A stretch of 64,000 nt of DNA from Ilex aquifolium (GCA_951799425.1 OX637391.1:46781069-46845068), one strand, 5' to 3'; shown: positions 1-13,700, counted from the stretch's first letter. The notes: generated by a model from the sequence alone, not told the origin. Program-made: numbers and translations.

Positions 1-366
1 CAACAAAATGGAAGGCAATTGATCACGGGGGTAATAAGCAGCTCATTGAAGTGACTCCTACCGGTCCCCAGGCCAGCACCTGTTTGCTTAGTGCCTTCGT
101 TGTTCTACTTTTCATTCCCGCCATTTTTCGTAGGTGGAAGTACAGGGGAAATCATTCATTTTCTGCCAAAATGCAAGGCCATTCGGGAAAGTGACCGATT
201 GGAACATACCTGCATGGTCTGAGACACCATACAGGGTCTGTGTTTCCTGGATGATTGTGATGATCAGATCTGCAAGATGATTTCAGCTTGTCAAGAAAGA
301 TTAATAATTCTTCTTGCCTATTCATGCAAAGATTGTTACACATTATGCATGCTTGAAGGAGCATAA

Positions 367-400
<34 letters not shown>

Positions 401-656
401 AACACACGTATTAAAGAACAACTCCAAGAACACTATTCTTTCAATGAGTCATATTCCTATGCTCCATTGTTGGGGTCTGCCATGAAATTCATTGTGATCA
501 ACCCATTAAAGAAAAAGATATGCAATTTATGTCCCCATGGAATGAAATCTCGAGGAATCAAACATTTAATCACACATAAAACAAGCATGTTCTGCACATA
601 CTGCTCTCTTATTCATGACAAAATACCCAGTGTATTGATTCTAAAGAACAATTCAA
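1..656. other. Non-coding stretch left of the first gene
   Basis: I see no gene that I can support here. A strong donor-like site (CATGCAG before GTATGT, minus strand, near 216-223) and an acceptor-like site near 275 frame a short segment, but no reading frame through it joins the exons to its right. The rest is probably 3' flank of the minus-strand gene at 657-1767 and contains a compound microsatellite. Confidence 0.4.
367..410. repeat. Compound (CT)n(CA)n microsatellite
   Basis: About 12 CT units run straight into a short CA tract. Open frames across it (SLSLSL on one strand, RERERE on the other) are artefacts of the simple repeat. Confidence 0.9.
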
Positions 657-1767
657 CTAAATGTCATATTCATCAACATTTCTACCATACTCATCGTCAG
701 CGCTAGTCACAACTCCAGGCATCTCTGTTATTATAATCATTCTACCATGGTCTTTGTATCATTTCAGTATTCTTGTTCTCCACTGAGGCTGGTCACGACA
801 TTTCGGCTTATCCTTCATCAATAATAATATATTTCTCACACTAAAGTAAACAAGCATTATTGAAAAGGACTCAACTCACCACAACAATTGGTTTTGGACC
901 TACAAAAAGGGAATTTGAAATCAGTGTATATCTACTGGATTACCTGATCACCTGCATAAACACCATGATAGCCAATGAACATTCCTGATTTAGCACTGAA
1001 ACCAGAGGAAACAAAGCACTAAACTTCACTTATTTTGTGCATACTATTCGGGCTGCACACGGATGCGGATATATCATATAGTTTAATATTTTACAAGAAT
1101 ACAAATATAGTTGTTCATATTAAGATTATGTGCTTCATCCATAACATCGAATAGGTTACATTCTGAGCTAAAACAATGGTCCCCCCTTCTGCTTTCAAAT
1201 GAGGGAACAACAATCCTTGTGCAACAACTGGTGTCTCCAAGAGTAGATAGACTGTAAGAATGTGACACGTCGCTAGCCTGCTACTGACCTGGAAAAGACA
1301 TTGTCACCATCATTTGCACCTGAGTCTGAAACCAGAGCAAACAGTAGCGGAGAATCAGCTAGTTAACTATAAGAAACAGATCAAAAGTACACAATCCAGA
1401 AAGAATCCTATCATCATAGTCAAAGTCAAAATTCTGCTGAAACATCCGTGATTAAAATTAATTGGCACATCAGAAAAGCAGGCACCATTGTTGGAACTTC
1501 TAGCACTGTAAAATCCAACACAGAACCATTCATCATACTATACAAGAACATTGATGCAGAAGAAACCCTCAGCTTCATCTAAGTGAAATCCTTGTTCTTT
1601 CTCTTTCAAAATGTCACAACAGGTATATTGATGCCTGCCAAAGTAAGAAAGTATACCTTTAAAGCTCAAGAAATTGGGGACTATATCAAATATATTAAGC
1701 ATTTCAGTCTGCCGACATATTGATTTCACCTGATCTTCTGGTCCTAGGACCACAATATTTCTTAAGG
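657..1767 (-). CDS. 3' exons of an unidentified gene
   Basis: I do not recognise this protein. Five small exons on the minus strand have GT-AG borders and compatible phases: 1657-1767, 1289-1325, 952-995, 880-899 and 657-722, the last ending in a TAG stop. They read continuously: the first exon gives a segment with VVLGPEDQVKSICRQTEML and IFDIVPNFLSF, the next exons SGANDGDNVFS, then SGMFIGYHGVYAGPKPIVV, and the C-terminus is SADDEYGRNVDEYDI. The first segment faintly resembles the last strand and helix of bacterial-type STAS domains (a weak, remembered likeness only). The 20-nt exon at 880-899 is the least certain; the exon at 952-995 could instead end six bases further downstream. Upstream exons would lie beyond the repeats, above 4.66 kb; a segment at 6050-6160 that ends in a donor of the right phase is a candidate. 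The gene could also be a relic. Confidence 0.4.
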
Positions 1768-1796
1768 CTTCCAGTTATCCTTTTCTCTATAGCTAG

Positions 1797-2495
1797 AATT
1801 AGGTCTGTCAAAATCCGACACGACACGATTAACCGACACGAATTAAGCAGGTTTGGGTAAGATCTTAACGGGTTTAGATGATAAACGAGTTGACACGTCA
1901 GACAAGTTTAATAAATGGGTCGTATTTAGGTGAGACCCTTTTTTTTCTGTCAAACTATTTATCACACGTTTACCCGTTTAAATAAAATTAATATAATAAT
2001 AAATTAATAATTATTTTAAAAAATTAGCCAGAAAAAAAGAAGTAAAGAAATCAATACAAAAAAAAAAGTAAAGTAGTAGTTCAACAAAGGAAGGGAGATG
2101 GGGAGCAATTTATAATAAAGGCAAACCAACCCATTTTGTTCTTGTCTCACATCGGCAAATGAGGGGAGATGGAGAGGGCTGTTTTGCCTATAAAACTATA
2201 AAAAGCAGTGATCTCTTGCCTTTTTTTTAACCTTCAAGTTTGATTTTTATGTGAGATTTGACTAAAAATTTCTCTTTTTTGATGTAAATATAATTGGCAG
2301 TAAAAAAAGTGGAGTATTAAAATTTGTTGATATAATTTTTTTAAAATTAAACGGATTAAACAAGTCATGTCGTGTTACCCGTTTATTAAACGGTTCGTGT
2401 TGAGATTTTTTACCCGTTTATTAAACGTGTCGTGTACGGGTTTATATGTTTTTCACCCGTCACCCGCTTAACCCGACACGTTTGAGAACAAAACA
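1797..2495. repeat. GACACG-rich dispersed repeat with inverted ends
   Basis: The left end carries GACACGACACGATTAACCGACACG-type words (given here only as a pattern of GACACG repeats) and the right end carries their complements (CGTGTCGTG, TTAACCCGACACG). CCCGTTTATTAAACG-like words recur inside. This resembles a common non-autonomous DNA-transposon type in eudicots. No clean target duplication was found, so the borders are approximate. It lies just upstream of the exon at 1657-1767. Confidence 0.4.
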
Positions 2496-2582
2496 TGTAA
2501 ATATTGTGTACATCTTTGTGGTGGTATTTAACTCTATGAAAAGGAAGAATGCATTAGGGCACTACGCTATGGAACTTCTAGT

Positions 2583-2911
2583 TAGGGCTGTTAATCAAAC
2601 TGAGCTATTCGAGCTTGGCTTGACTTCGGCTCGGGTTTGGCTCGTTCAAGCTCGGTTTGTTTTCTAAACGAGTTCAAACTTGAACAAATTTTTAGGCTCG
2701 CTTAGAAAATAAGCCCTACAAGCTCGGCTCAAACTCGACAGGCTCGACTCGTTTATGTGCAAATATTCGGGCTCGGTTCGGGCTCGACTTGTTTTTGGCT
2801 TGTTCAGGCTCGGCTCGTTTCCTAAACGAGCCGAACTTGAACAATTTTTTAGACTCGATTAAGAAACAAGTTTTTCAAGCTCGGCTCGGGCTTGTTCGAC
2901 TAACAACCCTA
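2583..2911. mobile_element. hAT-type MITE rich in GAGC/GCTC words
   Basis: The ends are inverted: TAGGGCTGTTAATC on the left and GACTAACAACCCTA on the right. They are flanked by an 8-bp near-duplication, CTTCTAGT at 2575-2582 and CTCCTAGT at 2912-2919 (7 of 8 match). An 8-bp duplication and a TAGGG terminus fit the hAT superfamily. The interior is full of CGAGC/GCTCG words and holds a perfect palindrome, CGGCTCGTTT-CCT-AAACGAGCCG. There is no transposase. The right part of this element is the source of the neighbouring tandem array. Confidence 0.75.
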
Positions 2912-4661
2912 CTCCTAGTGAATGTTAATATGATTGTTTGAATTGGATCTCATATATATACCTCCTCCGTACAGATATGTTTCATCTCCAACATTGGCAC
3001 TCGCACATTATAAAGTATCCTTGCGACTCAATGTATGCTCATATAGCAAAATTCCTTCATAATTTAACAAACTTAGTTTGCTATTTCTAGGAGCATGACA
3101 TTGGCATTTACTATGGACTCCCAGCTAATCCACTCCTTTATGTGCAAATATTCGAGCTCGGTTCGGGCTCGACTTGTTTTTGGCTCGTTCAGGCTCGGCT
3201 CATTTCCTAAACGAGCGGAACTTGAACAATTTTTTAGACTCGATTAAGAAACAAGTTTTTCAAGCTCGGCTCGAGCTTGTTCGACTAACAGCCCTACTCC
3301 TAGTGAATGTTAATATGATTGTTTGAACTGGATCTCATATATATACCTCCTCCGTATAGATATGTTTCATCTCCAACATTGGCACTCGCACGTTATAAAG
3401 TATCCTTGCGACTCAATGTATGCTCATATAGCAAAATTCCTTCATAATTTAACAAACTTAGTTTGCTATTTCTAGGAGCATGACATTGACATTTACTATG
3501 GACTCCCAGCTAATCCACTCGTTTATGTGCAAATATTTGGGCTCGGTTCGGACTCGACTTGTTTTTGGCTCGTTCAGGATCGGCTCGTTTCCTAAACGAG
3601 CCGAACTTGAACAATTTTTTAGACTCGATTAAGAAACAAGTTTTTCAAGCTCGGCTCGAACTTGTTCGACTAACAGCCCTACTCCTAGTGAATGTTAATA
3701 TGATTGTTTGAACTGGATCTCATATATACACCTCCTCCGTACAGATATGTTTCATCTCCAACATTGGCACTCGCACATTATAAAGTATCCTTGCGACTCA
3801 ATGTATGCTCATATAGCAAAATTCCTTCATAATTTAACGAACTTAGTTTGCTATTTCTAGGAGCATGACATTGACATTTACTATGGACTCCCAGCTAATC
3901 CACTCGTTTATGTGCAAATATTCGGGCTCGACTTGTTTTTGGCTCATTCAGGCTCGGCTCGTTTCCTAAACGAGCCGAAATTGAACAATTTTTTAGACTC
4001 GATTAAGAAACAAGTTTTTCAAGCTCGGCTCGGGTTTGTTCGACTAACAACCCTACTCCTAGTGAATGTTTATATGATTGTTTGAACTGGATCTCATATA
4101 TATACCTCCTCCGTACAGATATGTTTCATCTCCAACATTGGCACTCGCACATTATAAAGTATCCTTGTGACTCAATGTATGCTCATATAGCAAAATTCCT
4201 TCATAATTTAACAAACTTAGTTCGCTATTTCTAGGAGCATGACATTGACATTTACTATGGACTCCCAGCTAATCCACTCGTTTATGTGCAAATATTTGGG
4301 CTCAGTTCGGGCTCGACTTGTTTTTGGCTCGTTCAGGCTCGGCTCGTTTCCTAAACGAGCCAAACTTGAACAATTTTTTAGACTCGATTAAGAAACAAGT
4401 TTTTCAAGCTCGGCTCGGGCTTGTTCGACTAACAACCCTACTCCTAGTGAATGTTAATATGATTGTTTGAACTGGATCTCATATATATACCTCCTCCGTA
4501 CAGATATGTTTCATCTCCAACATTGGCACTCGCACATTATAAAGTATCCTTGCGACTCAATGTATGCTCATATAGCAAAATTCCTTCATAATTTAACAAA
4601 CTTAGTTTGCTATTTCTAGGAGCATGACATTGGCATTTACTATGGACTCCCAGCTAATCCA
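2748..4661. repeat. 385-bp tandem array, five copies
   Basis: Copies start at 2748, 3133, 3518, 3903 and 4277. Four have a period of 385 bp; the copy from 3903 is 374 bp because it lacks 11 bases in its GGGCTCGG part. Each unit is the right portion of the hAT MITE (from CTCGTTTATGTGC to its 3' terminus) followed by about 220 bp of single-copy flank ending GCTAATCCA. The array ends where the flank continues into GAGCCATCATC instead of the MITE sequence. Copies differ by only a few bases per hundred, so the expansion is recent. Confidence 0.95.
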
Positions 4662-7600
4662 GAGCCATCATCACCACCATGAAGTTATAAGCCTTTCATT
4701 CATCATAATAAACACAATGCAGGGCAGAGGCTTAAACATACTAAGGCTATCTATGACCAGTTAATGGTGAGCAAGGATTTTTTTTTCTTTTTTTTTGAAA
4801 ATTGTTTTAGGATTTTATAAAAGAGAGGTCACGGTTAAAGATAAGGGTAGCCGAAGTTTTTCACCGACTCGGTACAAGTCTTTTTTTTTTGAACGAAGTC
4901 CAAGTCATAAAAGGTTGCAGAATTTTCTGGACAGCATGGGAAAATCAAGGATTTTAGGGCTTTAATGGCAGGAGAGGATTGGTCAGGGTTTTACAATCAA
5001 CAGCTAGATTTTTTGGCTAAAAACTGATTGATTAGGGGCCAGTACTGGCTTCAATTTTTTACAGCAGTTCTGGAAATACAGATAAAATAGAAGAGAATAA
5101 TGGATATAGAACCTTAAAGTCCAATAAGGGTTTCTTAGGTTAATCAAGAAGCACCTCCAACTCAAAGAGGAAAAAACCATAAGAGATCAATCAGAGTAAT
5201 TGCATCAACTTCCTAAAAAGCCTACACGTTATTCCCTCTACAAGTTTAACCAAACAAGTTACTGCACCACAGAAAAAAAAAAAACAGAGGTTCCTATCAA
5301 GTAAATTGCCCAGTCAAACACAAGTATTCTAAGAACATTCCATGTAAAAGGATCTCAGAGAAGTCTAATATAATCCCCAGATCCCAAGAACTTATACTCT
5401 TGAAGGTGCACTATGTATTGCCTCATGATTCTGTTATCAAAGAATCATAGAAGCTTCATTCCAACCCTTGATGGAGTTCTATCAATCAGTTCAAGGCTTC
5501 AAGATACAACTACTCTCACACCACTGAGTTCAAGTGGAATAAGCCATGATCCAATTAATATTTCAAATATCCAGTACAATAGATATTCCGAAAATCGATT
5601 ACACTTGGTTCTTATCATTTAGAAAATGTTAGTAATCGCAAGTGGTGTAGGTCTAGACATAGCGAAGAGTAGTTACCCAAATTATGTCCAAAACAACACG
5701 AGTAGTCCTGTCGCTGGCTGATTCCAAACAGTCAATTCCTCCTCTTCATCGAATTCTTCTTTTATATTTCTACTAATTCAGAGAATGAGCATTCAAGACT
5801 CCACCCAACAAATGCTGTAATGATAGAATAGGCAAAGCTTCTCTCTGCAAGTTGACAGTGTTCCATCAATTACTTCAAGGCTCTCTAAACATAATTGACG
5901 TACATTCCCCAGATGGAGAAGCCCAAATTTTGGAGTAAAAGTTGGAAGAGAAGAAACAGGGAAGATACTGTTTCGTGAAGGAAATATAAGATTGATTCTC
6001 GGAAAAAAGAAGTATAAAAGAAATGTATGTGAAACCAAAAATTATCCTGATACCATGCAAAGAATCGATGAAAAACTTAACAGGGAAGAGGAAGGATACC
6101 CGGTCATGTTCCTTCTGTGGTTGACACTCCAAATTCTTTGGATGACAATAAGCATGGAAAAAAAATAAGTTCCACAAAAAATGTCGTCACAATTACTGAG
6201 TATAGCCAAAGGAATGCAGACCATTGTTTCATTCAGATAAGCAAAAGTACAGCAGGAGCCAGAATGGTATGAAAATGCTGCTTATGAATATACGATAACC
6301 AATCCGTGACCTTTGGCATCAACAGATGACCTGTGAATGCCCTGACAACTACACAAAGATAAACAGAAAATCAAATTCAGATGCAAGGCAAGGAAGCATG
6401 ATATTAATTTTCCTAGAGCAAGAATAACAAATGCGAATCAAATATAGATGCAAGGCAAGGAAGAAATATAAAGATGTCCATATCAATGACAAGTCCAGTG
6501 AATATGTGGAAACATAAAACTTAGTTTTTAAAATTATTACATGCTGCATGGCAAGGTGGAACCCACATCACGGTTGATAAATAGAAAGCACGGGAGCAAT
6601 GACACAAAAAGGCCACAACATGAAAATTTCAAAACAAGACTATTCCTAAAGCCAACCTGCAATGCCACAAAAACATGTTAAGACACTCGAGATAAGTGTT
6701 ACTTAAGAGCAAAAGATTAATTTGAACAAGAAAAGAAGGAAGAAGAAACAATGCCTCAAACTGGTATCCGTCAAAAACCAACATAAGAAAGAGCTCACAG
6801 CCATCATCCCAAAGATTGAGCCAGCTATTCCCCATATATGTGACAGAATTTGACTAAAGGGCTCATTTATAAGGAGATAATACCCGATGGAGAAGGATAT
6901 ATGTACTTCTGATTTTCCATTTGAAACACAGAAATTGAGAGCCACACCAATAGCATATCAATGCAAAATTTTCACATTAATAGACACTTAAGGAGAAAAA
7001 TTATGTCACAAGATTCCTTTCCCACATCCCAAGCCCCAGTTCACACTTGGGCTCCATGGTCTGAGAGCATCTAAATGAAAACCTTCAGACCAAGATTGCT
7101 CAACAGCAATGACAAGTAAATTGCAGGAGAGACCTTTTACATGTTGATTACCTATTGTTATATTTCCCTAGAGAATCGGCAAAATTGTTTAACATGTTAA
7201 TAACATCTCCTCCAGCCACCCATCACATGTTCACTAAAATAACAAACACGACACATTATGTTAGTAACGCAACAATATATCCCGCACTGGTTTAATTGCA
7301 TTTGTACAATCTAGCATTAACAACATAGCTTTGTCATCAGCCACTCATAATATGTTGATCCTCGCTTGCATGGCTAAAAAAAAAAAACAGAAGTGGCACA
7401 GAAAGGCTAAAAGATATAAGCAAAACAACTTGGGATATCTGCAATGCGAATTTCAATAAATATTGAAAAAATTATTGAGAAATTAATGGAGCTAAATTCT
7501 GCAAAAAATGACAGCAGAAAAGCCCCTCAAACCCCCACAATTTGTTGGGAGATATATTGTCTGAATCACATAAATAATCAGGAATTTTTAATGGCTTCTT

Positions 7601-7749
7601 TGCACAAATATACCAAAAAAAATCCATAATTACAAGTTCCAATTGACCAGAGACATATCCTAAGGTAGCTGTTCTGTCAAATCAAGAAAAAGATTATTCT
7701 CAGCTGACGAGTTAAATAATCCACAAGAATGTACAATCTGTAGTCGTGA
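4662..7749. other. Spacer between two minus-strand genes; no supported gene
   Basis: This should hold the upstream exons and promoter of the gene at 657-1767 and the 3' UTR of the gene at 7750. Candidate minus-strand exon pieces occur near 6050-6160 (a frame with NLECQPQKEHDRV followed by a donor at CATG/GTATCAG) and near 6700-6945 (a hydrophobic open stretch with HIWGIAGSIFGMM). I could not link either to a family, so I do not call them genes. Confidence 0.4.
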
Positions 7750-10700
7750 TCAAAACATGTTCAACTCTGATAGGTCATCCATTGGTATTTCAAGGCCCAT
7801 TGAATCATGGTCCTGTAAACCATCCTCATCGAAGTTCAACCAAGGACTGAGATCTTCTTGTGGCCTGCCAAGGTCAGCATCTACACTTAGTTCCTCTATC
7901 AGATCTAACTCATGGAGCTGCAAATTTGCAAAATCCATGGGTTCTTTGACATTCTTAGGTGGATCCTGAGAAATGCTACCAAGGGGCACGAACCCAACCT
8001 CTCTTTTTCTGTGGCCACTACTATTGACCAATTCAGTAGAACTACTAGCTGAAATGCCCAAAGGATGTGTTGTTTCTGTGAAGTTGCTAATAAATCCAAT
8101 TCCTGATGTTGCTAGCTGAGCTCTCTTCTGCTTAGGCTTCATTTTCGTTTTACGATCACCCTTAAAGCAACCCATAGTTGAGTGTCCGGCTTTGGCAACA
8201 CTATTTCTGGTTGTCATATCTTTCTCCCCCTCTCTCTTGCCTCTCTTTTCCTTCATTCCACCCAAAAGAGAGCTACCAAAAGTTGATGTGGTGCTCAAGG
8301 CAGCACTTCCAGCAACATCATCAACAAATGCTTTCTTTTTATTCCCTCTGTTTGATATTGGCCCTTTTTTGGCGAAAGCTTTATCACTTAAAATTTCAAA
8401 TGTAGACGATGGACACCCATCAGCATTACAGAGGAAGGAACCTATTAAACAAAAAAAAGTCATTCATTAAATAAAGCCAAGCTGAGAGAAACTTAACAAA
8501 CCAGGGGTTTCGGGAGCATGTCAATATCATTAGAAGGCAGAAATATACTTCACAGATTACTGTCTGTATAAAAAGTATCAAAAAACAGCATCTTCTTAGT
8601 GTCAAGCACCATACCCACATAATAAGTTGTCAAGAGTTATGCCATATCATAAAATGAATCATGAAAAGATAATTCGGCATTTCTTTAAAATACAGTAACA
8701 TTTACTTATATTGTGCAGACTAAATGGCCTGGCATCTGTCTAAGGGCAACAAAAATTGAGATGCTTACTGTTAGCAACTTCCAGATCAGTACAAGCCGTA
8801 GCTTCTGCATCATTGCCTCGAGGAGGTGCACCAAAAATAATATCCCGAAGTGCAGGTTCATGAAAGCAACTTGTCCCTGAATCTTCAAATTGCATACATC
8901 TAGCAAGAGTCCTCTTCACAAAAGCCAAGGCAACGTGTTTTGGCAACTTAGCAACCCCCATTTTAGCAGCACTACTTCCTCGAGTAGCCTGCCAAATTAA
9001 CCCCAGAGACATTTCATGATTTAAATCTAAAGCAATCCTATTCAACAGCATAGCTGATGTCATAATACTCGAGCAACAAAAATTCTAGCTTAAAGAAAGG
9101 AGGTAGAAACATGTGAAAAGTTCATCTGCCATCCATTATTCAAAAATATAATGATTACCATAATCAGGCAAAGCTCATTCATGTGTAACTCAAACTACCT
9201 CATCAGAAAAATGGTTATCGGACTACAAAAGTATCGGAGATCACAACCCCCATTCCCCACCCCACTAGGGCCACTAACCCTACCATCAGAATGGATAAAA
9301 AACAAAGATCAAACCATAACTAGTGTACATTGTTATGGAATACATAGAGTTACACATTACTCCATCTAGTGAGAAAAAATTAAAGATAGAAAAGCCCATA
9401 ATATTTAGTTCTCATAGATATATATCCATGCAAGATCTATTACTAAGAGAAAAATAATTGAATCATTCGAAGAAGAAGCATTCCAAAGAATAAACTCAAA
9501 TCCAACAAACTTGATAATTGGATATGTCCTCTTGTATAGTCTTTCGATAAGGATAACATATCAATGCAACTCAAATCGAGGTCACACTAAGCAGACAGAG
9601 GCAAAATGAAGATAGATGTAATGTAAGTAAAATGGAGGACAAAATTGTCCTGCTGACATTTTAAAAATAATACAGCATGGGCCATATGATGTATTATGAT
9701 CCACCTAATGACAATAGCACGAAAAAACTTGATTTACACACACCCCAAAGCTCTGGGTAGCAAACACATGATGAACATCACTTAAGCTTCACAATATGCA
9801 TCAATTGGACTTTACATAAATAAGAAATTGTGCTACTGGGCTAACACATTTTCCATAATGTGTTACTAGTAAGTCCCATGCATTACTGCACACTAGCAAC
9901 TCCACTAATGATGCACAATGCCCTTACAACAATCATTCTGTCTTCTACTCTTGAGACATACATCATAAAATACAAAATTGGATTGATCCATAACAAATTT
10001 CTCTGGTCTTCAGCACCTTCAACACCAGTGAGATAAGTGCATAAACATTAAATTCCTTAGCAAGCTGACATACATGTTAAAGCAACTACAGTAGTCACAG
10101 TACAACATAGATCTGAGAAGTACAGGATGAGAAACTGTAGATTGTTTCCACCTTTTAGTAATAAATCTATAATATATTATATATGTCATTTCACTGAGGA
10201 ATTCTTCAAAATTGATGCATTGTGCCATTAAGCAAACCTGAGATCCAAAACTGGATGGCTTTACGAACAAACCAAATCTCCAAGTTAAAGCCCCAAGATT
10301 AGTCTAACTATCAAAGTGGATTTCCTTCTATTCTTGGCAAAGGTGAAAATTGTATGACCATTTAGGGCATTAACCATACCTTCTTCCCTTTGAATATCCT
10401 TGTCAGAAAGAAAAGAACATAATCTGGTGTCCCAGTCCCATTTAAAAAACCACCATTGCATCCACTTATGCATTAATAATGTCTTTTTGAGGGGTATTGC
10501 ATAAAAAACCATTTTTTATAATTTGAAAATTTTAAGAAACAGAAAAAAAAAATTCTAACAATCATATAGACAACATGGGCACAAGGAAGATTGACTCCTG
10601 GCTTTAGAGAAACAACCAGATAATCCGGAAAGGGAGGAAACAATTACCAGCAGCTTTTTGTAAGCCAACTCAACCAGTCTACTCATTGCAATCTGCTCAA

Positions 10701-13700
10701 GATCCCTGCACAATAAACACGTTGTACTTATATCCACACGATGCAACATATGCGAAAATTAGATTCATGGTAGAAATCTAAAAGGACGTCACAAAAGCAT
10801 CCAAATATTGAGTAATTACCATCCTTTTTCCCTCCCTCCTTGAATAGCTTTACATATTTTTTCCAAGCACGTCTTCATTTTACCAATCTAAGGATTAAGA
10901 AAGAAAATCACATAAATAAACAAAACTTTTAGTAGTATAGCACATGTAGAAACAAAAAAGAATAGCATTCAAACAAGGTTTTAACAACATTGTGCTTGTG
11001 ATATGTTAGTGCAAATGTGAGATGCTACATGAGGCAAGGTCTGACGCAGCATAACCTGTTCATGAAGTCCTCTCTTCAGCTGCACAATTCCATGATTGAG
11101 CACTTCATCCTCTCGATCATCTAAATCGGGCTGTTGGCATCCCAGAAAGGAATGCAAGAATGGCAAAAATTTGAAAGAAAAACAAACAAATTTTAGTGTT
11201 GTTAAAAGGAAATGATAGCCGACTTCAAAGTTGAAATGCTATTCTTTAAAACGATTCTATCATGCAACACATGCAATTGAACAATATAGAAAAGTTTAGC
11301 CGCACATTGACCTCGTAGAGTGAACTTTTGCAAAGAAAAATGTTGGGGGATGTGCTGGGAAACTTCATAGCATAACCTTTCTATTGAAAGATGATAAACA
11401 CCATTAATCAAGTCTTATATAACTAAAGCATACCACTGTTTCTGGATATATGCCGATACTCTGCAGCTCCAGCAAGATTTTATCATCCATACACATGTGC
11501 TCATATTGGCAATCAAAGGGCGAAAGGGCCAAAACCTTCTTTTGTGAACTCTGTGGTCCTTCCAGATCATTTCTAGAAATCCCAGCCAACACCTCGGCAT
11601 CCGAATCCTTATACAAATTCTCTCCTACCAATAGGGCATCCTTACATGGAGGATTCTGAGTGCTGGGGCTTCTGTGAAAAGCAATACTTCCATTGCAAGA
11701 ACCTAATATGTTTCCGGTGCCAGGTTCCTGAATTTGCACACCAAACATTGACTCACATTCAAATTCCATTCTATGCCCCCTTCTAGGTTCAGCATCAATA
11801 AGGAGACATGCATCATAAGGTCGATCGCCTGTAGCATTCTGAAGCAACACATTTCTCCCAGCATCGATTTCTTCATATTCTTCTATATCATCCTCTACAA
11901 TGAGAGCTGATAGTACTCTATGGTACAGTGGAGTAACTTTGTTAAATCTTCGCCCTGAGTCTAGTGCTCCAACAAGAGCAGTGTCCCGAAATTGATCAAC
12001 CAACTCACCTATACTAGCTGAATCCTTGGATCCAATTTGATTTCCCAGAAGTCTATTTCTTTCTCCAGAAACGTTATGAGATACAGAAACTTCTTCATGC
12101 ACAATATCAACCTGAGAAAGCAAAAAGAAGTTCAGAACTCAACACACAAGGATTCAGACCAAACGTCCACTACAAATGTCTGAAATTGCCTTTCAGATTT
12201 TGACAACTAATGCCACAATGACACAAAATGAACGCAAGATAAATGGAACAGCTATTTTCCTCTTGAGGTTAATAATGATGAAGTAATTGTAAAAAAAAAC
12301 ACAAGACCATGTACACAAAATGCATAAAAGACAATAGAGAACATAAATGCACCAAAAAAAAAAGGAAAATCAGAAATAATCGCAACGCAAAGATGAATAG
12401 AGGGGAAACAAGGAATAAAAAAAAATGGGGAAGAAAAAAAAGTCAATGGTGCCAAAGAAGGGAAATAAATAGCACCAGAGAATGCCAGGGAGTTCCAAAA
12501 AGAAACAAAAAACCTCATGCTGTATCTAAAGAACAGGTCCTTCTAGGCTAATATAACAGAACACAGTTTGTATTGCCCAAAAAAACAGTCAGAAGTTTCC
12601 AGACAAAACTACAGGCTTCATTCAGATAAGGAGCAAGACAACAGAAAAGCAAGTCCAAGAGATCCTCATATAAACACCAAAAACATGACCAAAAAAACAA
12701 ATTATTCCAAATTTATAAAATTTCACATCTGCAAAAATCCATTTTTTAGTTTCATTATATCCACTCATTTCTTCAGAAATTTATCCTTTATAGGGCTCAA
12801 GTGCCATTGAAAACAAAATGTAATACTTTATCCCTCTCATACAATTGATACTATCTGTATATGAACTATATGAACCAGAAAGTTGCACTCAAATTGTTGT
12901 AGTAAGAAAAGGAGATCAACATTCAATTAAATTGAAATGCAATGCTGGTTAGGCACTAAAGAATAAACAAGGTGTAGTAAGAAATTAGAAGCAAAATGCT
13001 GAAAACATGAGTTCTAAGTTAGCAAATGATGCGGAAAAATATGAAGATTTCTGACTTTAAGAAATACCAAAACACTAGATCCATGGTCAAACATCTGAGA
13101 TAGGCTTTCCTGAAGTTCCTCCGCATACTTCAGCTGATCGAAAAGAATAGACAAGCATAAGAATCTGAATGACGACTTGGTGAAAATTTTATTTTTATTT
13201 CAACAGAGGAAAAGAATGCAAACAAAGTATGATACAAAATAATCTTTTCCAGTAGATTATGGTCACCACCTGTTGAGTTAAGTAGGATCTGCCCTCCAAG
13301 TTGATCGAAGCAAACATTGGTTCCATTTTTTCCCAAAATTGGCTTGAACAGGCAAGATCTGCAAAAGCAAACAATACACTACTGATAAGCATTCTCACAT
13401 TGCACAAGAAAGAAAGAAAAATGAAATTTCTTTGTAGTGAAATGTAATTCATGTCAGACACATACGACTAGCGTTACGAGCCAAATTTGCAGCTGCTAAG
13501 AGTTCTTCACGATCATCATCTGATTCCCCTGGAATATTGTATGCAAAATAATTGTGCAATCAGGAAACAATAACTGTCTATGGAAGTGTGCGTGTGTATG
13601 TAAATGGTGGGGGTTGGTGTTGTGGGTTAAGATAATAGGAACTATACCTCATATCCCCCAAAAGCTTCCAAATAACTGCTAAAATAATTTACACAAAATT

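Noticed and set aside
138-140. KGE in place of KGD in the germin-like protein (residue positions) as a sign of lost function
   Set aside because: The four metal ligands and both cysteines are present, and this tripeptide varies among functional family members.
314-706. 130-codon plus-strand ORF through the CT/CA repeat
   Set aside because: Its centre is the SLSLSL/THTNT translation of a microsatellite, and it overlaps antisense to a better-supported last exon.
2446-2667. Short ORF across the left end of the hAT MITE
   Set aside because: It runs from one repeat into another; the frame is fortuitous.
2748-4661. CRISPR-like regular spacing of repeats
   Set aside because: The units are 385-bp contiguous tandem duplicates in plant nuclear DNA, not short repeats with unique spacers.
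6703-6945. 80-codon hydrophobic minus-strand ORF that could be a membrane exon
   Set aside because: It reads like a membrane segment (HIWGIAGSIFGMM), but no matching neighbouring exons, family or start context were found.
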